Source of the DNA: Clostridiales bacterium
GTDB lineage: Bacteria; Bacillota; Clostridia; Saccharofermentanales; Saccharofermentanaceae
NCBI GenBank assembly: GCA_017527865.1
Contig: JAFXPN010000031.1
Coordinates: 1-48,204 of the forward strand
DNA length: 48,204 nucleotides
Direction: 5' to 3'
Of the stretch, positions 11,782 to 19,416 are shown piece after piece. The translations under genes were made by a program, and so were the position numbers. Under the pieces are notes generated by a model that saw only the letters and a list, made by a program, of their open reading frames with translations, made no database searches and was not told the origin of the DNA. The first letter of the stretch is position 1. Each line of letters begins with the position of its first letter.

Positions 11782-13201
11782 CTTCGTTCTCCTCCGCTTC
11801 ATTCTCTTCTCCGGACTTTGTAACCTCTTCCTTATTACCGTCTTTTTTATTCTTCTTAAGGAGGCTTGCAATTCCGATCCCCGCTGCGCCGATGATCGCT
11901 ACTCCGCCTACGGCCGCCAGAACGACCAGAAGGATGTCAACAGCTTTGTTTCCCGTCATCGAGGCAGTCTGTGCAGGTACAGCCGCGTCTGTCTCACCGT
12001 TCGCGGCATTGATTATCTGCTCCGTGACCGAGTCTGTGGCAGGAGCTACGGTCGGCGCGGGTTCATAAGGATCCGTTGTATAGAACTCATACTCGCCGCT
12101 TTCCATTGCTTCTTTGATCTCTTCGCTCATATGCTGAACCGCAAGCTGGTTCTTGGAATCCTCATCTATCTCGGTAGTTCCGAGATAAGCTACGACAAAG
12201 TACCCGAAGTTCTCGGAATAAATGACATCAAGGTCATTCTCCTGTCTGCTCTCGTCCCATGCCCATTCGGTGAACACAGGATCTATCGTACCGTCATCGG
12301 GTACCGGGATCTCGCCGTAATCGGCAGCCTCGCCGTTAGTATATGAGAGAGCGGCATCGACGGCGAAGGTATTTACATCTCCCTCCGCCCCGTCGAAAAT
12401 GGCATTCGCCGCAGCCTGAGCCGCTTCTTTCTCCTCATCGGTTGCCGTAGGGCCGGCCTCAAAGAGAACGTATCTGATATTCGGTACGTTTATCTCATCT
12501 TCGTCGAATTCGTAGTTCTCGATATAATCCTGCGTGTAGACATCCGCAGTGTAATAATTGATGACCGTCTGTCTGAAGGACTCCACGGTCGTTCCTTCGC
12601 CGTAGTAGATCGAGAGATAATCATCCACAGAGAGATTTGCGGCAGCTGCCGACTCCTCGATTCCGCTCATGACCGAATCGACCTGGGCAACGGTTTCATC
12701 AGAGACGGTAACGCCTGCCTCGGCAGCTCTCTTGTTGATGATAAGCGCGCTCTCGAGCATCTGCTCGGAATATGAAACATAGAAATCCCCGTACGTGGAA
12801 TACTGTGACATCTCCTCGCTCATGCCTGTCGTATCAATGGCAGCGGAAAGGTCGATATAACCTTCGGATGTCGCGGGGTAGTAATAGCCGGCGTATCTCG
12901 TAAGTTCCGCATATGTGTCGATAAAATAGAAATTTGATTCCGTAAGGGGAACAGCCTGCCCTTCAAAATAGTACTGATGGTTAAGATAAGAAGGCAGCTG
13001 GCTTCCGTAAACGGTCTCGACCGACTGATCCGACAGATCCACTGTAGTGGCAGCCGTCTGTTCCGGCTGCATCTGTCCGCTCTCGGTCGATTCCGTGGCA
13101 ACCGTCGATTCCGTGGCAACCCCTGTGTTAGCGGTGCATGAAGATAATGCGATCGTGCCCAACAGCACTGCCGATATTAATTGGATATTGCTTTTTTTCA
13201 T
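11765..13201 (-). CDS. Parvulin-like lipoprotein with C-terminal membrane segment
   Basis: A 478-residue lipoprotein. The signal peptide ends in the lipobox L19-S-S-C22, so it should be lipid-anchored outside the cell. A Ser/Thr/Glu-rich linker (~23-55) precedes a SurA/PrsA-like helical region (ADVYTQDYIENYEFDEDEINVPN near 220-245) and a PPIC-like unit ending in WAWDESRQENDLDVIYSENF, homologous to the repeats of the 5570-7096 protein. Unusually there is also a hydrophobic C-terminal segment (~420-448, ILLVVLAAVGGVAIIGAAG) followed by a Lys patch and an acidic tail of about 30 residues. The stop overlaps the gatC start. It follows the sugar operon with a 34-base gap, so it may belong to the same transcript. 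Function as a folding factor is inferred from family likeness only. Confidence 0.7.
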   Translation of the reverse strand: MKKSNIQLISAVLLGTIALSSCTANTGVATESTVATESTESGQMQPEQTAATTVDLSDQSVETVYGSQLPSYLNHQYYFEGQAVPLTESNFYFIDTYAELTRYAGYYYPATSEGYIDLSAAIDTTGMSEEMSQYSTYGDFYVSYSEQMLESALIINKRAAEAGVTVSDETVAQVDSVMSGIEESAAAANLSVDDYLSIYYGEGTTVESFRQTVINYYTADVYTQDYIENYEFDEDEINVPNIRYVLFEAGPTATDEEKEAAQAAANAIFDGAEGDVNTFAVDAALSYTNGEAADYGEIPVPDDGTIDPVFTEWAWDESRQENDLDVIYSENFGYFVVAYLGTTEIDEDSKNQLAVQHMSEEIKEAMESGEYEFYTTDPYEPAPTVAPATDSVTEQIINAANGETDAAVPAQTASMTGNKAVDILLVVLAAVGGVAIIGAAGIGIASLLKKNKKDGNKEEVTKSGEENEAEENEDEDRP

Positions 13202-13235
13202 ATTCTCTACTCTCCGTTCAATCCGTCATTATATA

Positions 13236-15056
13236 TTATTTGTTCGATATTGTCAGCGAATCTGTATCTACCGTGGCATTGTTCGGGATCCGGTATACTT
13301 CCATGCGCTGTGCATCGATCTGTTCGGTGATCTGTTCTCCCGTCACGGGATCTTCGTACGAGAACACAAGCCTTCCGGGCTTCGATGATACCAGTGCGAA
13401 ACTGCCGCTCGTTACCCACTGATCCGGACGGTCCCCGGGATTGTCGATGCCCGCATAGAAAGCGGCATCCGTCTCAGGGTCATACCGGAGTTCCCCGCAG
13501 TAATCAAAATAAGGCGACTGCGATCTGTAGTAATCTATATCGTTTGTGAGGGTGACATCTCTTCCGACCTCGTGATCCGCATATTCATCATCTATCTCGA
13601 TCTCATAGTGGATGCCCCAATATCCGGGGATATATATAAGTTCCGCCGCGTAATCCTCTGCATAATCGCTCGCAAAGAACGAATAGAACGCCTGTCCCCT
13701 TAAAGACATCTGCTGTCCGGTAACGGAATCATAACCCCTGAACACGGAGTTGATATTGACCGTAAAGAGCGCTCCCGTAAAGAACGCAGCCGCAATAAGA
13801 ACGGATACGGGTATAAAGACAGCAGGTCTTTTCCTGCACACGGTCTCGGCAAGCGCCGATACAATGCAAGAGAACATCAAAGCCCATCCGAAGTAGCAAA
13901 GAGACGAAGTAAGATATCCCCCGGCATTAAGCTCCGTTACCCAGAGCTGATAATTGTATGTCATCGCGTGAGGAACGGTAAAGAAAACGGCAAACAGCAG
14001 TCCGCAGACCGCAAGCACGATAAGGTTATATCTTACTTTGCGCGTATCTTCAGGACCGTTCTTTCCCGCTGCCGATCTTGCCGCCATAAATACCGACAGT
14101 ACGCCGCATGCCGCAAAGACCGTAAACATAGGAACGAGCCTTCCCGCAAAAAACGTCAGGAAACATACCGAAGGATGTATCACATTAACGGCGGATAAAG
14201 GGAAGAGCGAGAATGAGAATGTCTTCCATGTCAGAAGACAATCATGGAGGCTCCCGTACTCGTCCACTGCAGTAACCTTCACCGTCTGAGACAGTGAAGA
14301 CATCTTGAGCAGTTTCAAAAGTATGAAGAAAAAGACGGCTGTCGTCAGGTGATATATGATCCCCTTAAAAAAGCCGGGAATGAACCGCATGCTGCCGTCT
14401 TCCTTTTTCATGACAATGAGACGGGCGATAAGTATGACCGCATAGATGACCCCTGCAACAATGAAAGGTTCGTACATCGTCATTGATTCGTAGTAGCACA
14501 GCAAGCTCAAAGCCAGCCTTAACCCGTTCCTTTTGCTTCCCCTGTGTTCAAGATAACTGTCGTAAAGGTAAAGCCCCGTTACGGATACGGACATCGCATA
14601 CATAAAATCAAACGGGTAGCAGTTAAAGAGATTGTGGTTCGTATCTATCTGGGCAAACGCACAGAAGAACACCGCGAACATGAACCCGTAACACGGACGG
14701 GTCTTCTTCCCGACCATCCATGAGATGAGAAATACCGTAACCCAGATGGGAACCTGCTGCAGCAGCCAGACCGCGGTATAATCGCCCGTACTCAATATGA
14801 GGTAACGGAATGTGGTAACAAGAGAAGAAAGGAATCCCGCTCTTCCCCTCGCAAGATTGAAGTCGAGAACGTTCCTGTACCATTCGGGAAACGAATGCAT
14901 CCTCGCATAGACAAAATCATAGAAGGAATCGTGACATCCCAATACTTCGTCTTTCTGGCAAAAGCAGATAAGCGCCGCAAGAAATACGGAGAACAGGCCG
15001 GCCGATAAAGTGAATATGATCTCCTTGTCAGTCTTTTTCTTCTGAAGGGACGTCAA
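13236..15056 (-). CDS. Large polytopic membrane protein, candidate GT-C-type glycosyltransferase
   Basis: A 606-residue protein with about ten to eleven hydrophobic segments across residues 15-440 and a soluble C-terminal part (~455-606). An acidic pair lies in the first extracytoplasmic loop (DEVLGCHDSFYDF, ~36-48), as in GT-C enzymes that use polyprenyl-phosphate sugars. I do not recognise a specific family; GtrII/GtrC-like proteins of three-component glycosylation systems are the closest idea. The start is a TTG at 15056 with a strong GGAGGAGAGG site, and the first 29 bases overlap the preceding glycosyltransferase gene. Context (polyprenyl-phosphate sugar transferase directly upstream, gtrA in the same operon) suggests it places the sugar on an outside acceptor. 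That role is inference. Confidence 0.6.
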   Translation of the reverse strand: MTSLQKKKTDKEIIFTLSAGLFSVFLAALICFCQKDEVLGCHDSFYDFVYARMHSFPEWYRNVLDFNLARGRAGFLSSLVTTFRYLILSTGDYTAVWLLQQVPIWVTVFLISWMVGKKTRPCYGFMFAVFFCAFAQIDTNHNLFNCYPFDFMYAMSVSVTGLYLYDSYLEHRGSKRNGLRLALSLLCYYESMTMYEPFIVAGVIYAVILIARLIVMKKEDGSMRFIPGFFKGIIYHLTTAVFFFILLKLLKMSSLSQTVKVTAVDEYGSLHDCLLTWKTFSFSLFPLSAVNVIHPSVCFLTFFAGRLVPMFTVFAACGVLSVFMAARSAAGKNGPEDTRKVRYNLIVLAVCGLLFAVFFTVPHAMTYNYQLWVTELNAGGYLTSSLCYFGWALMFSCIVSALAETVCRKRPAVFIPVSVLIAAAFFTGALFTVNINSVFRGYDSVTGQQMSLRGQAFYSFFASDYAEDYAAELIYIPGYWGIHYEIEIDDEYADHEVGRDVTLTNDIDYYRSQSPYFDYCGELRYDPETDAAFYAGIDNPGDRPDQWVTSGSFALVSSKPGRLVFSYEDPVTGEQITEQIDAQRMEVYRIPNNATVDTDSLTISNK

Positions 15057-15984
15057 AGTTTATCCTCTCCTCCTCCACGACGAGCGGCCGGTTCATAATG
15101 CGTTCGTTGATGTTGAGGATATATTCCCCGAGGAATCCTATGAAGAATATCTGTATGGATCCAAGGATGAACATTCCGATAGTAACGGGAGCCATGCCCG
15201 CATTGAAGTCGTACCAGTTGCACAGCTTAAGTATGAGATAGACAAGGGCGATCAAAAGGCTTATCAAAGCGATGATCCCGCCTCCGAACGTCGCGATGCG
15301 GAGGCCGATCTTCGTATATGAAGTGATCGACAGCATAGCCGTATCGTAAAGAGTATAGAAATTGTTGTGCGTCTTTCCGGCTCTTCTCTCCGGCTGCTCG
15401 AAAGGGATCTCCTTGATCTTGAATCCGAGTTCCCCGACGATGCCGCGCAGGAACGGCTTCGGATCCTTAAGGTCTCTCATTACGTTCACGAAGCTCCTGT
15501 CATACAGGCCCGCGCCCGTAAAGTGCTCGATCTGCTCGACGTCAGAGAACTTCTTGATGAGCTTGTAATAGACACTCCTCAAAAAATAGACGAATCCGTT
15601 CTCCTTTGATGATGTCTTGACTCCGACTACGATCTTGTATCCGTTCTCCCACTCGTGAACATACTTCGGTATCATCTCAACGGGATCCTGAAAGTCACAT
15701 GCCATCGAGATAGTGCAGTCCCCCGTCGTCTGAAGTATGCCGTAATAGGGCGAATTGTTCTGGCCGAAGTTTCTTGCATTGAAGATCGCCTTGATCTTCG
15801 GGTTGTCATTACAGATCTGACGGAGTCTCGGACGCGTGAGATCCCTCGAATCATTATCGATGAATACGATCTCATAATCGTAATCCGGAAGATCTGTCTT
15901 AAACATGTTCACCAGAGCCTCAGACATCGGTCCGACATTCTCTTCTTCGTTATAACAAGGGATCAGAACACTTATCTTCTTCAT
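15028..15984 (-). CDS. GT2 family polyprenyl-phosphate sugar transferase (GtrB/DPM1-like)
   Basis: A 318-residue family 2 glycosyltransferase. The N-terminal GT-A fold shows ISVLIPCYNEEENV (~3-16), IVFIDNDSRD (~40-50), the nucleotide/metal motif CDFQDPVEMIP (~96-106) and FLRGIVGELGF (~180). Two membrane segments lie at the C terminus (about 226-256 and 265-295). This is the layout of GtrB, ArnC and DPM1-like enzymes, which move a nucleotide-activated sugar to a polyprenyl phosphate on the cytoplasmic side. I choose the ATG at 15984 because it has AGAGGAG nearby and forms an ATGA overlap with the upstream SDR gene; the longer frame to 16008 has no good site. With gtrA and the 13236-15056 gene it forms a likely three-part sugar export and transfer set. 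Sugar specificity is unknown. Confidence 0.85.
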   Translation of the reverse strand: MKKISVLIPCYNEEENVGPMSEALVNMFKTDLPDYDYEIVFIDNDSRDLTRPRLRQICNDNPKIKAIFNARNFGQNNSPYYGILQTTGDCTISMACDFQDPVEMIPKYVHEWENGYKIVVGVKTSSKENGFVYFLRSVYYKLIKKFSDVEQIEHFTGAGLYDRSFVNVMRDLKDPKPFLRGIVGELGFKIKEIPFEQPERRAGKTHNNFYTLYDTAMLSITSYTKIGLRIATFGGGIIALISLLIALVYLILKLCNWYDFNAGMAPVTIGMFILGSIQIFFIGFLGEYILNINERIMNRPLVVEEERINFDVPSEEKD

Positions 15985-16928
15985 GCGCCAAACTCCTCTC
16001 TGAACCATTCCACTGTCTCTTTTATTCCCTGCTCGAATGTGTACTCGGGAACAAATCCAGTGTCTTCCTTAAGGGACGATGTATCCGCGCAAAGGTACAT
16101 GACCTGTCCGGGATAGTAATCAACTTCACCGAACCCGATGGGAAGCCCGGGGTCGATCGCATCCCTTATCGCTTCGATATATTCGCTTAAGCGTCTCACG
16201 CTGCCGGATCCTACGGAATAGACCGCGCCGTCACGGCCCTTCACCGCAGCGAGGAAAAACGCCCTTGCGGCATCCTTGCAGTACAGATAATCCCACATCT
16301 GCTCCGCCTTGGTATAAGAAGCCTTCTTGCCTTCGATCATTATCCCGATGCCGCTCATTACCATCGTATGCGCGCCGTCATACGGACCGTATACGCTTAA
16401 GATCCTGCACCAGACATGCTTCATCCCGAACTTCTTCGCTTCTATCCTGGTCATCTGTCCGGCGGCAAGCTTGCCGATTCCGTACCCGTTTGCCGGGAAA
16501 CACGGCGTGTCGGGAGCTACCTTAGTCCCGTCCTTCAAAGGACCGCATTCGGCCTGGGAGCCCGCGCCGAGAAAAACCTTGCACTTAAGGGCAGCCGCGC
16601 TTCTTACCGCATCGATCGAGGCTTTGATGTTTGCCATCTGCAGATCCATGTCATCTCTTGATGCACCATGCGTGCCGTCCCACGAGAAATGAAAGAACAG
16701 ATCGGCCTCATCTATGCCGGATGCATTAAGGACTTCCGGCAGATCCCCGATATCGGCAAGATCGAGTTCGACAACAGTGACATTGTCATCCTCGGGGATA
16801 TTCATGATCCTCGCCGAACCGGGACGCGCGATCGCAATGACTTCATACCCTTCCTTCAGAAGGACTTCGACAGTTGCGACTCCGAGCATTCCGGTCGATC
16901 CTGTAACTATCGCACGGCTCATATTCAT
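15981..16928 (-). CDS. Extended-SDR NAD(P)-dependent sugar epimerase/reductase
   Basis: A 315-residue extended short-chain dehydrogenase. The nucleotide-binding G10-x2-G13-x2-G16 motif is in TGSTGMLG, and the catalytic Ser124 (GAGSQAE) with Tyr149/Lys153 (YGIGK) is intact. Such enzymes reduce, epimerise or dehydrate nucleotide sugars. In yersiniose synthesis an SDR (YerF) reduces the branched keto group after the ThDP step, and the position of this gene immediately after the ThDP enzyme gene fits that role. It overlaps the ThDP gene and the following GT2 gene by ATGA start-stop overlaps. Starts at 16928 or 16922 are both possible; 16928 has AAGAAGG upstream. The exact reaction is inferred from context. 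Confidence 0.82.
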   Translation of the reverse strand: MNMSRAIVTGSTGMLGVATVEVLLKEGYEVIAIARPGSARIMNIPEDDNVTVVELDLADIGDLPEVLNASGIDEADLFFHFSWDGTHGASRDDMDLQMANIKASIDAVRSAAALKCKVFLGAGSQAECGPLKDGTKVAPDTPCFPANGYGIGKLAAGQMTRIEAKKFGMKHVWCRILSVYGPYDGAHTMVMSGIGIMIEGKKASYTKAEQMWDYLYCKDAARAFFLAAVKGRDGAVYSVGSGSVRRLSEYIEAIRDAIDPGLPIGFGEVDYYPGQVMYLCADTSSLKEDTGFVPEYTFEQGIKETVEWFREEFGA

Positions 16929-18748
16929 ACCTTCTTTCCGGGGATCGATGCCTTGATACCCTCGAACTCATCCCTGGAAAGGAACGGGAACATATCGTCT
17001 ATCGGCGGCGATACGATCTTTCCGTCCGGCAGCACCTTGCTGCTTAACTTGGGCTCGAAGTTCTGCCCGGGATCGACTATAACCTCGCACAGGACGGGAT
17101 CGTCACCCTGCAGGGCCTCATTAACCTTAGCCTCTATATCATCTGCATTATCTATCTTTACATAACGCATACCGTAAGCAGGAGCGAGCTTCGACAGATC
17201 CGGGAACGACAGTCCGTTGCCGTCACATACGCCTACGAGGGGCGGGGCGAACTTCGCCGTCTGTGTCTGCCTGATCGAATGATAACCGTTGTTATTGATG
17301 ATGAAAGTCTTGAGCGGCAGCTTGTTGTATATTACCGTCTGCATCTCCTGAATATTCATCTGGAATGAGCCGTCGCCGTCAACACAGATGGTTCTCTTAT
17401 CACCTCTTGCAACAGCGCATCCGAGGGCCGCAGGGAAACCGTATCCCATGGCCGCGCAGCCTGAATTCGTGAACAGCCTCGTCTCATCTTTCACATGCAT
17501 CCCCTGGAATGTGACCACACACGCCGAACCGTTGCCGCAGATGACAGCGTCGTCATCCGCAAGCACCTTGGAGAATCTGTCGATGAATACATAGGGATTG
17601 ACCGGGCTCTTCTTCTCCTCATAAGAAGGAATGCAAGCCGGATACTTCGCGTCGGCATCACGGCTCCACTTAAGCCAGTCAGCATGTGTGTCACCGCCGT
17701 CAAACCCTGATGCAATAATGGAATCCAGCACATCCGTCACATCCGCATGCACCTTCATGTCGATCCTGATCGTAGGCTTGTTAAGCTCGGCCTCATCGAT
17801 GTCGACCATGATCTTATACGCGTCCGGAGACCAGCCTGCAAAGTTATAGCTTATCTGTCTTATGTTAAGCCTGCATCCCATGGAGAGGATGAGGTCGCTT
17901 CCCTGCATTACGAAATTGCCGCCGCGTGTTCCGACAGTTCCCGGACGGCCGCAATAGTAAGGATTATCGTCAGCGACAAGATCGTGCGCGTTCCATGCGG
18001 TAACCACAGGGATCTTGAGCATATCGCAGACCTTGAGCATCTTATCCTTCACACCTGCGAACCTTATGCCTTCGCCGACGATCATTACGGGCCGCTCGGC
18101 CTTGGCGATCTTATCGAGTATCTGAGCCGTCAAAGCCTCATCGTAAGCGGGCTTCTGTTCTCCTAGGATCTCTTTCTCCTCTTCACTTCCCTCGAAGTGT
18201 CGGAGAGAACTCTCGTCCACGGGAGCTGCCTGCACATCGAGCGGAACGTCGATCCAGACCGGACCTTTACGGCCGCTGTTCGCGAGGCACCAAGCCTTTT
18301 CGAGGTGATAGAGGATATCTTCGGGCTCGGTTATCATTACGGCATACTTTGTCATGCACGAGACCGCATCAACGATGGGGAACTCCTGGTCACCTAGCTG
18401 CCTTAACTTAAGTTCAGGCACGGACCAGAGTGTAGTCTCGCGCTTTACCTGCCCCGAGACAACAAACATGGGTACGGAATCGAGCCATCCTCCCATGACG
18501 CCCGTGATGGCATTCGTGCCGCCGGGACCGGAAGTGACGCAGACCGCGGCTATCCTGCCCGTAAGCCTCGCATAGCCTTCGGCAGCGATCGCACATGCCT
18601 GCTCGTGGTGATTGTATGTACACTTAAGCCTCGGGCTGTGGCCAAGCGCATCGTTAAGGTGCATCGCGCCGCCACCCGTTATCATAAAAACGTCGGTCAC
18701 ACCCTTGTCTGCAAGAAAATCCGCTATTATCTGCGCTGTTTTCTTCAT
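16925..18748 (-). CDS. ThDP-dependent enzyme of the acetolactate synthase family (YerE-like role proposed)
   Basis: A 607-residue thiamine-diphosphate enzyme with the three-domain layout of acetohydroxyacid synthase. The catalytic glutamate is Glu49 (YNHHEQACAIAAEGYARLTG). The ThDP-magnesium motif starts at GDG 458-460 and closes with NNNG 485-488. The family decarboxylates a 2-oxo acid and transfers the resulting acyl group to a carbonyl. In Yersinia, YerE does this to C4 of CDP-3,6-dideoxy-4-keto-glucose. Because this gene sits in an operon with rfbF, rfbG and rfbH, which make that very acceptor, I propose the same kind of reaction rather than branched-chain amino acid synthesis; no ilvN-like small subunit is present. 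Start ATG 18748 has GAGGAGG; both ends overlap neighbours by ATGA. Confidence 0.85.
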   Translation of the reverse strand: MKKTAQIIADFLADKGVTDVFMITGGGAMHLNDALGHSPRLKCTYNHHEQACAIAAEGYARLTGRIAAVCVTSGPGGTNAITGVMGGWLDSVPMFVVSGQVKRETTLWSVPELKLRQLGDQEFPIVDAVSCMTKYAVMITEPEDILYHLEKAWCLANSGRKGPVWIDVPLDVQAAPVDESSLRHFEGSEEEKEILGEQKPAYDEALTAQILDKIAKAERPVMIVGEGIRFAGVKDKMLKVCDMLKIPVVTAWNAHDLVADDNPYYCGRPGTVGTRGGNFVMQGSDLILSMGCRLNIRQISYNFAGWSPDAYKIMVDIDEAELNKPTIRIDMKVHADVTDVLDSIIASGFDGGDTHADWLKWSRDADAKYPACIPSYEEKKSPVNPYVFIDRFSKVLADDDAVICGNGSACVVTFQGMHVKDETRLFTNSGCAAMGYGFPAALGCAVARGDKRTICVDGDGSFQMNIQEMQTVIYNKLPLKTFIINNNGYHSIRQTQTAKFAPPLVGVCDGNGLSFPDLSKLAPAYGMRYVKIDNADDIEAKVNEALQGDDPVLCEVIVDPGQNFEPKLSSKVLPDGKIVSPPIDDMFPFLSRDEFEGIKASIPGKKV

Positions 18749-19416
18749 GCCGTTTCCTCCTCGAAAAGCACTTTCAGCTCCAACGGATGATCCGCATAGA
18801 ACACGTGCTCGAATTCATTGATGTCTTCTCCTCCGAACCTGCCGAATCCGAATCCGAACGAGACACCCGCGAACGGGGCTCCCGCAAGCTTCGCTCCGTT
18901 CGCATCATGGTTGGAATCGCCTACCATAAGCACTCTGGAAGCATCACCGACGCCGAGAGAATCGATGCACAGCCTGATGATGTCCTTCTTAAGGAGCTTA
19001 CCTTCGTAATCGGATCCGAATATGTGATCCGTGTATTCGCCGAATCCCATGGAAAGCAGCAGTTTCTCGGCATAATCCTGCTTCTTGTATGTTGCGATCC
19101 CGATGGGGATGTTCTTATCTTTAAGGAATCCGAGAAGATCCATGATCCCGTCGTAAGGCTTCGCAAGAAGCAGATTATGGTTGCTGTAGCGGTCGCGGAA
19201 GTACTCGCATACTTCCCTTATTCTGTCTTTGCCGACTCCGCATCTTCCCTCGAACGACCACTCGATCGGCGGTCCGATAAACTTAAGGATATCCTCTTCC
19301 GGCAGAGGCGGAAAGCCGAAGTGGTCTATCGTCTCCTTAACGGACTTTACGATGCCCTCCGAAGTATCAAGGAGGGTTCCGTCGACATCAAACAGGACTG
19401 CATCATATCTCATCAT
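18745..19416 (-). CDS. HAD-superfamily phosphatase (phosphoglycolate phosphatase-like)
   Basis: A 223-residue HAD hydrolase. Motif I is FDVDGTLLDT (Asp10, Asp12), motif II falls at GIATYKKQ (Thr), and motif IV is VGDSNHDANGA (about 170). A helical cap lies between residues 18 and 85, as in PGP/Gph-type enzymes. It probably removes phosphate from a small metabolite. Its place between the aldolase and the ThDP enzyme, with ATGA overlaps on both sides, suggests that it dephosphorylates an intermediate of the branched-sugar pathway, such as a phosphorylated aldol product; a general housekeeping role is the alternative. Start may be 19416 or 19413 (tandem ATGs). Confidence 0.85.
   Translation of the reverse strand: MMRYDAVLFDVDGTLLDTSEGIVKSVKETIDHFGFPPLPEEDILKFIGPPIEWSFEGRCGVGKDRIREVCEYFRDRYSNHNLLLAKPYDGIMDLLGFLKDKNIPIGIATYKKQDYAEKLLLSMGFGEYTDHIFGSDYEGKLLKKDIIRLCIDSLGVGDASRVLMVGDSNHDANGAKLAGAPFAGVSFGFGFGRFGGEDINEFEHVFYADHPLELKVLFEEETA

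Noticed and set aside
11782..11871. 30-residue N-terminal extension of GatC
   Set aside because: The ATG at 11781 has an excellent ribosome site and gives the normal family length; the extension overlaps the lipoprotein tail.
16925..18748. IlvB acetolactate synthase for branched-chain amino acids
   Set aside because: No ilvN, ilvC or ilvD is nearby, and the gene is embedded by start-stop overlaps in a nucleotide-sugar operon.
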